NCBI GenBank assembly: GCA_035772405.1
Contig: JAYKKM010000193.1
Coordinates: forward strand, 2,379,501 to 2,443,500
Length of the DNA stretch: 64,000 nucleotides
Direction: 5' to 3'
From: Chrysogorgia sp. JL179-B06
Taxonomy: Eukaryota; Cnidaria; Anthozoa; Scleralcyonacea; Chrysogorgiidae
The translations under genes were made by a program, and so were the position numbers. Each line of letters opens with the position of its first letter. Position 1 is the stretch's first letter. Below are positions 39,601-54,600 of the stretch, piece by piece. The notes beneath the pieces were generated by a model. That model was given only the letters and a program-made list of their open reading frames with translations, was not told where the DNA came from and searched no databases.

Positions 39601-42600
39601 CATGTGCCACAGGTGCTTACCACCTGCCTCCACCTGTACCACCTGCATAACCTACATTTAAACTCAGTGCACTAAGTCTACCACTTATTACTACATGCAA
39701 CCGCCCGTAACCATCTGCTACCATGTGGCACAGGTAGTTACCACCTTCCTCTATCTGTATTACCTGCACCACTTGCCGCCATCTGTCCCCATATCTAAGC
39801 AGCTACTTATAGCAAACCAACTGTTTCCACAAGACCCCAATATGTAGCACCTACTATCCGATGCCTATACTGGACATACCTCTGAACGTTGGAGCTTGGA
39901 GAAGACAGACGATACATGGACGATCGTTATGCTTACGAGTCCCAAACAGCATAGCATAGAATACAGTAGCTTAGCTATGTCATAAGCAGACAACTGCGGT
40001 CCCGGCCATTTCTTTAATAAACATTATATTTATAACCCCTCTCAAGTGAACACCTCACTCAAAGAGGTCACCTCGAGGTTCCAATGAGCGGAAAAACCTC
40101 TCATATTTAAAACTCTTAAATTGTCTTAAAATCCAAAATGTAGATACAAAAATCCCCTACTGTTCTTCATGTTGTCAACCCCTCTTATGTGGACACCCCT
40201 CTAGAGCGGACACCTAGGCGAGGTCCTAATGGTGTCCGCTTAACAGGGGTTCAACTGTAGTTTTAAATGAGTTTTTATATTTTTCATTTCTTTATAAACC
40301 TGTAATTTTTAAATAGCGTCGATATTCATATTTTTTAATAGTTTTTTAAATTTTATTTTTGATAGCAGTGATCTAAATGCGCGGGAAGATGCGAAAGAGC
40401 AAAGCGTAAAAAAACACGAACCGCCAGGCGAGTGTTTTTTAGCTTTTCGAAAGTCGAGCAACTTCCAAAGTGTTTGGATCACAGTATCCAAACACGGAAA
40501 AACCATTATGTTTTTCTTTTATAAAATAATACAAGAAAACGATGGCTTATTATAAAATAACAAGTGTGCTACGCGTGTTCTGATTGGCTAATACCCGTGT
40601 TTGGATCAGGTTATCCAAATACGGGAATTTTTAGGTCGTGTCACACAAAAAGCAAATCATGCCGGCCCATCATCGTTTTTAAACATTAACATTCTACATA
40701 GTCCATATGCACAATAACTATAAATAAAATATAGCAATCTGATCCCTGTTAATTTTCACAAGATTTTGCAAAAATAGGCCGAAAATATATAGGAAATTAT
40801 AAGTATTTAAAGTGGACAAAGCAACGCTAAAGCGAACGAGAATTTCCGTATAATTTATGAAGGCGAAGTTTACCTTATTGAAAATTTCAATAAAACCCAA
40901 AAAAGACAACACTTTTATAGACATAGTCCACCAAGAAAACATGGAAATGGTGTAAAATGTTTATTTTAGTTCTCGTCGGGCAGGATATTTACGAAGAAAC
41001 CATTTATTTTGTTCCTGTAGCCAACAAAAAATCACCGAACAACACTTCGACAGTGAGAGAAAACCATTGAATAAAACCCAAAAAGACAACATTTTTATAG
41101 ACATAGTCCACCAAGAGAACATGGAAAAGGTGTAAAATGTTTAATTTACCTCTCGTCGGGTAGGATATTCACGAATAAACCATTCATTTTGTTCTTGTAG
41201 CCAACAAAAATTCACCGAACACTTCGACAGTGAGAGAAAACCACAAAAAAGCTTCTGTGTTGTAGAATATGAAGGCTAGGCAAACTCACAACATCACTTT
41301 ACATCTGCAGCAATCCAACATAAAGTTAAACGGCATATTTTTGTGATTAAATCCATCTGGAAATATATCTTTTTCATCTTTCCAAGCTGTTTTCCTGATG
41401 TTTTTACCGATCAAGTTTGCTGTCCTCAGCGTCAATAGAAAGCTATCCATGATTGGCCGATTAGCTTAGAAGAATACGAAAGACCTCCCCTGATTGGTAG
41501 TTGATGGTTTTGGGGAGAATTGCAATGTTGATCTAATTATATTAATAACATTTAGTGATATTTCTCTGTGGTTATTTTATAAAAGAAATACCTAATGGGT
41601 TTCCGTGTTTGGATAACGTGATCCAAACACTTGGGATGTTGCTCGACTTTCGAAAAGCTAAAAACACTCGCCTATCGGCTCGTGTTTTTTTACGCTTTTC
41701 TCAAGTCTCGCAACATCCCGCGTGTTTGGATCACGTTATCCAAACACGGAAACCCATTAGGTATTTCTTAAATCCAATTGATCAATCAGAGCCTGCGTAG
41801 TATACATGTTATTTTATTAAAGCCGTTACTGTGAGCTTAGCCACGAGTTCAGTATATATAGTAAGGTGGGTAATACTGGTGATACAATAAGGTACATTAA
41901 AGTTAATATTTGGTATTTACACTCGGTGAATCCGATGAAGGAAAGGTTTTGTGACTTAATTTTGTGAAGTAATTACCGTGTTTGCATTGCTTTATGACAA
42001 TTGACCAAAAATAGCGTGCGTAGGATGCCACTTATTTTAAAAATGAAGATCGTAGAGACGAACCTGACTGAAACTCATCGCTTCAATTGTCGCACCATAG
42101 GCAGACCTGAGAGAGGCAAAGTTCACCATAACGTCTACTTCTGAGTGTTTTTGCATTGCCTCTTTCATATCTTTATAGACTAAGAGACAAAGGAAATAAC
42201 AAGAATTTACTAAAAACTTATTGACTGAGTGGAAGGTCTTAACGGCAAAATTATCCTGCCTGCAGTGTTTCAATACAGACCGAACGACAAAGGAACGAGC
42301 CGCGAGGTCTGTGCGAAAATACCAAGGGCAAGATAATTTTCCCCTAAAGACTGACCAAACGAGGTTAATAAGGTTTTTATTATATGGCTCTTTTAAATGT
42401 CTTACATTTCCTCATTTTTTTCGCTATTTTTAAAAACTTTTCAGTTGTTTTGTAATGATCGGTCTTTACCGGTTTGTAAAGACCACTCAGGAACCAATCA
42501 GATTGCGCAAATCCCAGACTGGGCTTTTTTTGGTCTTCTGGGGTTGGGGGGCGGATTCAGCCCGCTGGCAATATCTCAAAAACTATTAGATGTATGCCAA

Positions 42601-45600
42601 TGACATTTTCACAGATTGATGACATGGTAACACTGAATATACGTTACATTTTTGTTGTCATAGCAACAAATTGTGACGTCATTATGACGTCATCGGTCAA
42701 AAATTCGGATTTGAAGCAGTTCATAAAAGAGTTTTTCTCAGGATTATTTCTTACTGTTCTGTTAACGTACATAAGTTATTATATCAATAAATAGATTTAT
42801 CTTAATCGATATGTTCTTATTTTTATTGTTTCTATTATAATGAAAATTGTTTGTCGAAATTTCGTGTAGGGCGTTCAGGAACTTTTTTTATACATAATAT
42901 TTTTTCACCATTTTTTCAGCACATACTACCAATGCAACTAGGACAAGTCGTAAAATTTTAGATTCATAGCTATGTTCAGTTTTGAGATATCAGCATTTAA
43001 ATTCAGCGCGGGCAGATTCCGCCCCCCCCCCCGGGCAAGTCTAGATAGGGTTAAAACTGCTCACAAAGAAGTAAGCCATATAACAATAGAAATTAATAAA
43101 TAAAATAATAAAGATAAGTTAAGTTAAAACTCTCGCGTGAAAAATATTTTGACGTGACGAGGAAAATGTTTCAATAAAAAAGTGAAGGGGTTAAGTACAT
43201 ATACTTGATGTACAAGCTACCCTTATGGATTTTCTTTAGCAGCACGCATCGTGCTCATCCTTAGTTTTAAAACAGTTCTTTTCAGAACTTTGGGTTATTA
43301 TACATATTATCGTGTATAATAAAATATTAGTAGTGTTCTCAAACAGTCGTATATGAGACAATACCTGGTATCATGATTTCTTTATGTCCGAAATAAAACT
43401 TGCTCCTGTGATTGCCACTAAAAAGGTACAAACAAGAACTTAACGAAACACGTTCCTATAACCACACCTAAAAGGAATAAATCCCACTTTGTACACCTTT
43501 ATATCACGCTATACCGTGCTTTTTCGCCAGTCATAGAAAGCAATTCCGTCCATCGAGTTTTTCTCGAGTTTACAACCAACGCAAAGCACTGCATGACTGT
43601 TGAGAAGATTGCTCTAATTTAAGGCGAACTCCAGTCAAAAATCAAAATACAAGTGCGGTTCACTAATCTAATTCTAATTCTACGGATGCACATGGGAAGT
43701 TAGGAGAATCCCAAGTCCATCCACAACTCGACGTAGAATAAGACACAAAATAATAAAAAATAAGCTCTATTAAGCTTATTAAAAATAATGTTATCCTTAC
43801 AAAAGCTTTGGAACGTCTTTGATTGGTCGCTTAAAATGGAGCACGCACGACAGCTAATCAAACAGGGCGTTATATTAAATCTATGTTATAAAATGGCAGT
43901 TTGAAAATTTGTGTTCTGATTGGCTAAAAGCCATGTTTCCATAACTGTATAGAACAGGGAAATTTTCCCGCCATTTTTGAATTCAAACGAAAGGTTGCTA
44001 AAACGTTTTAAGGTAAAATTTTGATCCTTTAAGACATTATTCATGTATATCTCGTCGCTCAATTGCTCTTGCTCGCACATTTCAGTCGCATTAACAGCCG
44101 AGAGTGATTTTTGCGTAAGTAAGGAGAATTTACATTATTACGATTTTAACCTTTAACCTATTTTCAACATGTAATTTTATAAAGTAAATGGTTTGAAGCT
44201 AGGAGTATCATTAGATGTGTGAAGTTGATCGTCCAGGTTGTTGTAGTCTGGAGAAAGACTATTGTTGGTGACTGACGTTTCGACGGCCTCAGCGGCGGTC
44301 ATCTTCAGAGTCAAGTAAAGCGTGTTCATTACGTCATCGTTTGTTTGTGTCATGATTAGTGTGAGTAGGTGTCGCGTCATGCGTTAAGCGTGGGCCAATA
44401 TTGTTCGTCATCGGTTGTTTGTGTCATAATCACACTAATTATGACAGAAACAAACGATGACGTAATGAACCAGACGTATATATAGGCAAACCCTGACAAA
44501 CACGCTTTACTTGACTCTGAAGATGACCGCCGCTGAGGCCGTCGAAACGTCAGTCACCAACAATAGTCTTTCTCAAGACTACAACAACCTGGACGATCAA
44601 CTTCACACATCTAATGTAATTTTATAAAATAAATAGAAAACATTTTCCGTGTTCATACAATTGTATGTAACACGAGTGAAAGTTTGGGAGAATGAAAAAT
44701 CGTAGTGAGAACACGAAATATGGTCTGGAAACTCAGCTAAAGTCTTTGTTCTATCTTTTTGTTCGTCTTTATGCAATTTTGTGTACGGTGCACGGTCACT
44801 GAACCTATTGTATTTTAGTATAATGAAGCAATCATCCAATAAAATCGTTTGGGTTTAATCGCTCAACCGTGTTGTTTAAATATTAATAAACCTAAAACAA
44901 AGGATGTGCACGGTGTAAGGTACGGTTCAACATCAAAACGTAGCTCATTATAGTCGCTTTGAAGTTTGCCGAGTTTCCAGACCATATCTCGATTGACTAT
45001 GCTACACCGTAGTGTTTCGGAGTGTTTCGTAGTGTTTCCACTATTACAGGTATTTCGATTTCTCCCAAACGTCCACGAGTTTATTTTATTAAATACTTCA
45101 TTAGATTCCCGAAGATTCGGCGTTCCAAGAGAGACGGGGGAAACGTAAAGTAAAATAAAAACCGGGTATAAAATTTTTATACGCAAAATAATCATGTGAC
45201 AAAAATTAGCCAATCAGATACAATAAACAATAATTAATCATTACACCCCATTAATAATTTGTTATTGTTTATCGTATCTGATTGGTTAATTCAATTTGAA
45301 TTTCATTATGACGAAGGGTCTTCGCTCGAAACGTAAGGCTTCGATTTGTATATTGGTAATGTAATACATGCCGATTAGGATTTAAAAATGAGTTACGAGT
45401 GAGACCAAGTTTAACATTACTACAATAGTTATTACCTGAAAGGGTACACTATGGCAGCAACAGAAGGTAGCTGGCGTTCACAAACGTAGTCAAAATCAAG
45501 CATCCCCTAAAATAAAAATAAAAAATAGAAGTTGAAGCAAAGTTATCACGAGGCACGAGCCATCATGATTAAGGTACGTTTACACACCGCAATTAACCAG

Positions 45601-48600
45601 TCCGATTTATTATCCTGGTACATGTTAGGCAGTGGATTTACTCATGATACTACGTTGGGACATTTACTTACGAATGCTCCTTGTTACTTTTGTGATAATA
45701 TAACATGCACCAGCATACGAAATTGGCCTGATTAATAGCAGTGTGTAAACATACATTTAACAATGTGATGGCAAAATAAAGGGACACTCCGTCCGAAAAA
45801 AACAGTGTTGCTTGAAGTTGATCGTCCAGGTTGTTGTAGTCTTGAGAAAGACTATTGTTGGTGACTGACGTTTCGACGGCCTCAGCGGCGATCATCTTCA
45901 GAGTCAAGTAAAGCGTGTTTGTCAGGGTTTGCCTATATATATATACGTCTCGTTCATTACGTCATCGTTTGTTTGTGTCATAAATCATAATTAGTGTGAG
46001 TGGGTGTTGCGTCATGCGTTAAGGTAGCAAGATCCCTCTGAATACATTTTTAATGCCATACAATATAACAATTAACCCTTACAACCATTTGATAGAACAT
46101 ATGACAAATAATATTTCCACACAAAAAGTTTGCATAAATTATGCTAATTAGCTGACGAAATGGCCGCCGATTGGTCAAAATCGGGATATACTTCAAACAA
46201 GATTTCTCAGGCAGTTTTAGAGATAAGGTCCTGAAAGTTTCTGAGTTTATAGCTTATATACTAAGGCATATTCTGGTGGTAGCATTTTCAATATAAACTT
46301 TCAGCTATTTTCTGACATGCTTTTTCTTTTTTTTTCAATTTCTACCACCTAAATTATATTAATTATGTCAGATAATTCAACAAGTATGAATCAGATTCAA
46401 AATTCCTACCACCATTCCCTAGATATTCCTGTTAGGAGGCTGTGGTGAAAATTTTATTGAAATATATGGGTATAAAAATATATGCAAACTTTTTGTGTGG
46501 AAATATTATTTGTCATATGTTCTATCAAGTGGTTGTAAGGGTTAATTGTTATATTGTATGGTATTAAAAATGTATTCAGAGGGATCTTGCTACCTTAAGC
46601 GTGGGCCAATATTGTTCGTCATCGGTTGTTTGTGTCATAATCAAGGTGAGTGGGTGTTGCGTCATGCGTGGGTGTATTGTTTGTCGGTAGGTCTATTGTT
46701 CGTTGGTGCGTGATCAGTACAAAAACTGTTGACAGTTGGCAGTACAACATTGTTTACGCCTGTTGACAACTTGCAACAGGGTGTGTTTAAGCGTGTAGTC
46801 ATGCACTGACTGTGAGACAAATGTCGGTTGACACCTGTATGCACTACATACCTATTTCTATTTGCATTACCTGTACAGCCCTGGACTGCATCCCCCAAAC
46901 AATAGCTCTTGTCATGTTATGGAATAAAGGTTCTTCATTGCCCTTTCGGGTTTGAGAGCCTTTCGCTAAGTTCATACTTTGCAAATCTGACGCGGAAATT
47001 GTGCGTTGTTTTTCAGCTAACACGGGTCCCTAAAAACAAGGGGGTATAAAAAAGATTATCGAGTATTAATTAAATTATTAAAATATATTTACATAAGACA
47101 TGATAAACATCCAGTATACATTCTTATATCAGTTCGCATGTTATCCTATAGACTATAGTAATTCGCACGTTATCCTACGAATGAACTTTACAATAATATA
47201 AAAGATGAAAGGGCTGTACGTGCACTTTACATATATATTTCTGTAGAAAGAAATCGTTTGAACAGAGGCTCTGCTATACGTGAAGTGAAGATACGAGGTC
47301 TCTCGGTAGAGATTGGGGAAAAGAACGGGGTCGAAAATTTCTAACTGTCCTGATCGTGTGCTCAATAGCTCAGTGGTCAGAGCGGCGGGACGTTACATCA
47401 GAGACCTTGGGTTCCATTCCCGATTGGGATAGTCATCAGCCTCGTTCCCAGGGCATGTTGCCTCCACGGTGGAAGGTCGGCGAAAATGGCCCTCGGATCG
47501 GCTGGTCACATGACACCCAGAATTTCTGGGTGTTTAGATATGATAATTTTTGTGGTCTTTGTTCCATTGCCTTTGTCTACTTTGTTGACCTGCACAATTG
47601 AGAAATATTCAATGCTCTTCAGAGTTGTTCATGTCAGCATTCGTCGGCATAAAAGCAGCTATAACAAGCTTAATAATCCACCATACATCCATGGTTATCT
47701 CTTACAAATGTATGAAGAAGCATATATCCAATTTAGCGAAAACTATCACTTCTAATGCTGTAAAATTTGAAGACAGTATTCAGATTTAGATGAATACATT
47801 ATACTCGGCTGAATGACAAGCCAATCGCATTATAGAATGGACCAGCCGATCCCAGGGCCATTTTCGCCGACCTTCCGCCGTGGAGGCAAAATGCCCTGGG
47901 TACGAGATTGTACAGTCATAATACGTGTTCTTCTTTAATGCTACTGTTATGTCATACACAAGCTGCTATGCTTAACTAAGTACATTTGATAAATGTCTGT
48001 CCTAAATTATCTTTGTCAAAACGAATAAATACATTACTTGAGATACATTAACATACATTATTTTAGAGCCACCTGTAGCGAGTAAATTCCCACCTACCCA
48101 TCAGGCACCACTCAGCAATACCATATATAGCAATACCTTATCAGCAGATTTAAAGAACATATCAGCTGCTGTATTCGAGTCCAACACCAGTTGCTTAGGG
48201 ATTTCACGTTTCCCAAGAGCCATACCAACAACTGCGGTCATATGCGTTTCTGTGCCAAACACGTGAACAGGTACCCCAAGAGTTCCACCTGAAAAAGGAC
48301 AGCGTATTACTTGAGATTGTAAAACGACAATGTAAATGGTTTAAACCTAGGCCTGTCAGTAAATGTAATCGTTTTGGTTGGTGTATAGTCTTCAGAAAAT
48401 CCTGTTGACGCGGACTGACGATTATATATATAACATAGATTTCAAGTGCCCCTACGAATGTTCGATTCAAAGTTTCACTTCTGCTGACCCTGTGAATAAC
48501 GCGATCACTTTTCGAATACCTAGCGATCTTGTCGACATGTCACGATAGCTGTCGAGTATGACGTAATTAAGTCCAAGACAAACACTCAAGCACTCAAGCA

Positions 48601-51600
48601 AGATCACGCCGACATAGTGCCTCCCGCTCGCCAGCGGTAGTCAGTAAAAAGCGATAAAACATATTTTCATCTTACATCAAATTGATCTAACTTCGTAAAC
48701 AACTTCTGAATTTAGAAACGTAATTTGAAACTTGGCAACGAACTTGATCCGAACGGCGCGTTGAAAAGTGAGCTGAAAGCAAGGTAATGTTGTATTATGT
48801 GTTTTATAATAGAAGTCATTTCTCATTTGCAAAAGATGTTAAGAACGAACGTTTTATCACAAGTAATTCAAGCTCCAAACTTGCCTAAACTTTCTTAACG
48901 AGCCCGTGATTTCAAAAGAATCTGAGAAGTCAAAGACTCACAGAATAATAAATTTGGTGTAGTACGGTTATTTCCTGTGGTTTCCCGTAATTATTGAGTT
49001 ATCAGACTATTTGTAAGGCAATTTACTACGATGAGCCGCGTGGTTTTTAGCTTTGAGTCTTTGGCGTCACTTCCGGGACATTCTTGATTAATGGCAACCG
49101 TATAATCTTGTATAAAAACAGTCGAAAAAGGCGAGCGCCCCCGCACTGGACCTCTGAGAGTTCTTTGTCGGAAATTTTTGATGCCTGTCGGAAAACGGAA
49201 GAAGGCGAATTGATCCAGAACGACTTAACTTGAAAAGTCAAGGGAAACGCACAAGAAGACGAAAAGTGTCAACTGATACTTATAAACTGGTGACAAAGTG
49301 CCGGGTCACAACGTTAGGTTACATGCGATTGCCAAATGCGAACACGCCGAACAGATCATTTCCTCAGGTTGACTGTTTCAATCAGTGGGCAGTGCAATAA
49401 CTCAACACATAGACTCGAATTGACGAATTCTGTTCTCATCTTAAATGTTCTCATCGATATAAACAAGTGACTCGCGACTGGTTGGTTTACCAGGGGCCGC
49501 TGAACACGTGGGCTAGGGTGGGCTATAGCCCCCCCCCCCCCCCCCCACACACACACTTTTTTCGTAAACTGAAAAAAGTCGTAAATTGTAATATAGCAAA
49601 ATTAAAACTTCTGCATAGAAACTGATTTAACACCATTAAATTAATCCAAAAATTGAAAGATATTTGAAGCTATATTAGCAAAATGGAGGCCTTAAATTTC
49701 AAAATTTCTAGCAATTTCAGAGGCCCTAATTTCAAAATTTTCCGTGGGAGCATGCCCCCGACCGGCACAGCACAATGACCGAAAATCGCCTCTCTAATCT
49801 GGCATGTATTTCTATCAATCACGAACTTGTTTCTCATATTTCGATTCGAGAACTTCAACAACCATTTTTAAATGAAAAAAACAAGAATTTTTCAATGACG
49901 TTTTAATTTAATGATGAAAAAGTGGCGTATACTATTCTACTTACTATTCAAATATTTGTGTGCACAATTTGTAAATATTTTAAGTGTCTTCATATAATAT
50001 TAAAATTTTTATTAATAATAATATTACTCGATTCATATAATATTAAAAAAAACAGACTACCATTATTTATTTATTTGCACTGAGTGATGTACTAAAAGTT
50101 TAAAATTCAGCCTTTTCATTTGCTATGCAGGCTACTTTCTATCCGTCGACACTCGATTATAAGCCAGCTACGCCCATTTGACCACGCCCTTTTGTCGGAA
50201 ATTTTCAACGCTCGCCCCCCCCAGAGGAAATTCCTAGCTACGCCACTGGTCATAATTATTGTGAGTGGGTGTCGCGTCATGCATTAAGCGTGGGCCAATA
50301 TTGTTTGTAAGCGTAGGCCAATATTGTTTGTCAGCGTTAAGCGTGGGTATATTGTTTGTCGGTAGGTCTATTGTTCGTTGGTGCGTGCGATTAACTTGAC
50401 TAACCAACCATCTAACTAATCACTAATCAGCCAACTTACCAACCAACCAACTAACCAACCCTGTCTTTCGTGAGGCTGTTCTTTGTCTTTCACGTTAGTC
50501 AGTATGTCGCAAAGTAGAGGTTTGTGGGCTATACGTATGTTGTAAGGTCGTAAAATACGTGCAATAGTCTCTGATGTACCTTTAATGTTTGGTATTGTTG
50601 CTGTTGTTACGGTAATTATTACACTCACACTAATTATGACACAAACAAACGATGACGTAATAACCAGACGTATATATAGGCAAACCCTGACAAACACGCT
50701 TTACTGGACTCTGAAGATGACCGCCGCTGAGGCCGTCTAAACGTCAGTCACCAACAACAGTCTTTCTCAAGACTACAACAACCTGGACGATCAACTTCAC
50801 ACATCTAATACGTTTATGTCCAATATATAATATATCCACAAATAATTTCATGTCACAAAGGACCCTAACACTAAGACCACGTTTACACTAGAGCAAAAGT
50901 TTCCGGATTCGTAAATGTTTCCCGATTCATCATAAACCGAGTATTCGGATTGGTAAGCTGTTTACACTCGGGAGTATTCGGATTCACATCGTTTACACAC
51001 CCGATGAAATCCGGAAACATTTATGCGGGAACGGTTACCAAGCATTTCGCGAAAAGACAACTCCAAAATGCCGCCCAAAAAGAAAGCTAGAAAGGATGTT
51101 ACAGAGAGTGTTTATGAAGTATAACTACTTCTTGGAGTAATTCGTGCATCATATGTGCCTGCAACAAAATCAGACAACCAACTACCGACAACAGTGCAAT
51201 AACAACAACATCCGCCATTTTGTCTGCACCGCAAACTCGTGACGAATCCGGAAAATTTTGCTCTAGTGTAAACGCAGTCTAATACTAACCCTAACCCCAA
51301 CCCTAATCTTGTATTAGGGTCCCTAGTGACATAGAATTATTACTGCATATATTATATTGGATATAACCTCATTTCCTAACTTTCCATGCTCGTAATGACT
51401 TGAAATTTGGAAAGATCTTGATTTCGGCTTCCGTAAGGAGAAAATCATCGTAATAATTATTATTTAGTGTCTTATCTATGTTACAGAATAATGTAAAATT
51501 TTCTCAGGGTATTTCTAACATATAAAACTTTAACTTAATAGAAAAAACAGCATGAAGCGATATCTTCACTTCCTAGACACTTTAATGACTTAACATTCTC

Positions 51601-54600
51601 TTATACATCTTACCCACTTCACGCATAACTCGCAGGCCCTCTTGGTAGTTAGGGCCACCCCGGCGCACAAATATGGTCACTTTATGTTTAATGATTTCCA
51701 GTTGATATTCCTGAAGAGCTCTTACGATACCCTACGAAAATAGAAAGAGTCTTAATGTACATGTACGTCAAATTCGCAAGGTATCAAAGACGATACACAG
51801 GTTCGGCTAATCTGAATTATGGAGGACTAAATATAAAACAAATCATAAAGGTTATTGAAAGAATTTTATATAAAAAATAAGTCATAATAATAAGCTTTTG
51901 CACTAAGAGAGGGGTCTGGTACTGCGAAGGCATCTGTGATAGTTACTCCGGGGACTATGGACGACGCATCACCTCCCTTCCTTACGCACATGTAGATGAC
52001 GACGAGATTAGCGATGGTCAAAGCCAAGCGCGAAAAGTACGATGGGAATTACTCTATTTAATTATTTATTTATTTAGCATATTTATTTAGCGGTTCTTTT
52101 TGATATTTATATATAAAAGTGCAAAATCAACTTCCTCAACATCCAGCCCAATCATCATGTCTGCCAAACTTTATAGCAGTCGACCACAAGTCATCGCTGT
52201 TTCAAGTCCACATGACCGCCAGTTAAAACTGGTTGATCCCATCGTACATTTCACGCTTGGCTTTGACATTTTAGCTTTGTCGGAGGACAACCTTAATGAT
52301 TTAGCTGTATAAGAAACAATATACAATCGGAAAAGGATTATCTTGGGGTAAGTGCCTAACTAAAATGAATAGGTTTTGTGATTGGTTACGTAGAACAAAA
52401 GTGATTATTAAAATACAAAACAATGGACGCTCCGAAAAGGGTTAACATTTTATTTGACTTGCAGTCATCATCAGGAATGATACTAGTGTAACGCGATCTA
52501 CTATATATATATATATACAGAGGTGATCTGTAGTGATGTCATACATGCAAATTATTTAAAAATGACAAAGCTTCAAATGAACTTGTCATCATTCCCATTG
52601 ATCCACCTCCAGCTTGCTTCACTGGTAACAAACGACTTTTTTGCTGTCATTAATTGTTTGTTATTGTTTATCGTATCAGCTAAATTTATCACATGACAAT
52701 TTCGGGCATAAACGTTTCCGTTCTCGGTGATTTTTGTATCATGTTTATCACTCTTTTAGGTGAACGGAATACCCCAACAGGCCAGAATCCCAATTGATAG
52801 GGGTTCCGAGGGCCTACGATTTAAGGTCGTTATACGAGAAGACCTGAAAGTCTTACCATTTGTTGGTATTATTGCAAAGGTAGCACTTTCTCCTCAATTA
52901 TTTTTAAGACCCTGAGTGTTGGTCCGATCCAGGATTTGAACCTGCGTCTCCCAGTTCATAGACATGTGTGGTAACCACTACACTTACGTTTCACTCTCTG
53001 ACGAAGGGCCTTCTTTCGAAAAGTTAGACCTACTATGTGCATACTATTTACCTTTTAGAGTTTACCTTTTAGAGTTTTTTATTAGGGAGGCTTAGATTGG
53101 AGTTTGACCCTTTTACCGCTAACTTCCGGTAAATACGTACCTAAAATGAACAGGTTTTGTGATTGGCTATATGGAACAAAAGTGGTTAGGGTCTTTGTGG
53201 TAGATTCTATTGTTTTATTGTTTTAATCAACCAATCTAAAAACTTGATAGTAATATAGGTAGGTGGCGACCCCTAACTTCTAACCGCTGTCCGACGTTTG
53301 TGGTAATTTTACAGGTTTTCAACGTTGGGAGAACATTTCTCTAGGTAAGTCGATAACCTCAGAATTTTATTTCTTAGTACTTCACGTATGACAACAATAG
53401 TGTAGTGAAAAACATCGTGATTTGATTTGTACCACTTTCGATTCATTTCGGAAATTCAAAGAGCTGCTCTATAGTGGTGATTATATTGATGAATCTGGTA
53501 AAACCTATAAATCCAAAATGTATACATCCGACTTCAAAATGCAAAACGAGGATTGTGGTTAGTGGTAAAATTTAATTTCTTGCATACCACAATCTAAACC
53601 TCCCTAATAATCTGAAAGATAACGTTTCATTATCAGGTACAGGAGTCTCGATCAGCGAAAAAGAAATTGAAAAAACAAACAAAGAGAAAACGTACCTTAA
53701 ACGTCGCAGAAACATTGGTAAAGTTTGCAATTCCTCCACCAATAATAAGAATTTTCCCTAAAACAAAAGTATAATTTCAAGGTTACATGGTGGTATAGTT
53801 TACGGTCAAATTCATCAAACATTTCCAACACGTGTACGAAGCGCACCAAGAGGAGAGGATCAGAAGGGTACAGGTTCGATTCCATTCCGAGACTCTTTTC
53901 TGTGGATATGAGCTTGACGATAGTCAATATCTCGTCTGTCTACTACAAGCTCTTCCACATCCACTACAGCAGTGTATATATTAATACAAAGTTCAGTATC
54001 ATACCGTCTGGCCTCGGTTCTCCATCAGTGAGTAATTTTAAAATTGTTTTAGCATATTGGTACGTTTGGCTCTCCGTAGGAGCTCCGGAATATTCTCCGT
54101 AGTTTGCCAGCTCTGATGCACCACCAAGATCGCAAATTGTATCACTTTATAAGATAAATAATACAAAACGTTACCATTATAGCACTGTGCCTCGTACCAG
54201 GGCGAATGCTTCTGGACGCCGCCAATTTAGGCGCTTGCTCGGCGGCTCAAACTCGTTGTTTCTTTTCAAGTTTGAGTGCAAGGAAGAAAAAACAAGCACT
54301 GAAATTGAAACGAAAACAGCCACTGTGTAACAACTTTGAGCCGTCGACCAAACTTTAAAATGGCGACGTACACAAGAATAAAATACGAGAATACAAACAT
54401 TATTTATCGCCAGTACAAGAGCAGATATACCGTAAAATTATTGACATCCCTAAATATTATACTTGAAGTGACCTGAAATACAGGCTATTATTGGGGGAGG
54501 GTAAACGCCCTGAAATGGGAGGCGGATTGGGGCGAAGGGAAGGGAAGGAGAGCCTGCCACGAAGCCCTGGTAATTTTCATCTGCCGCCTACTATTATATA

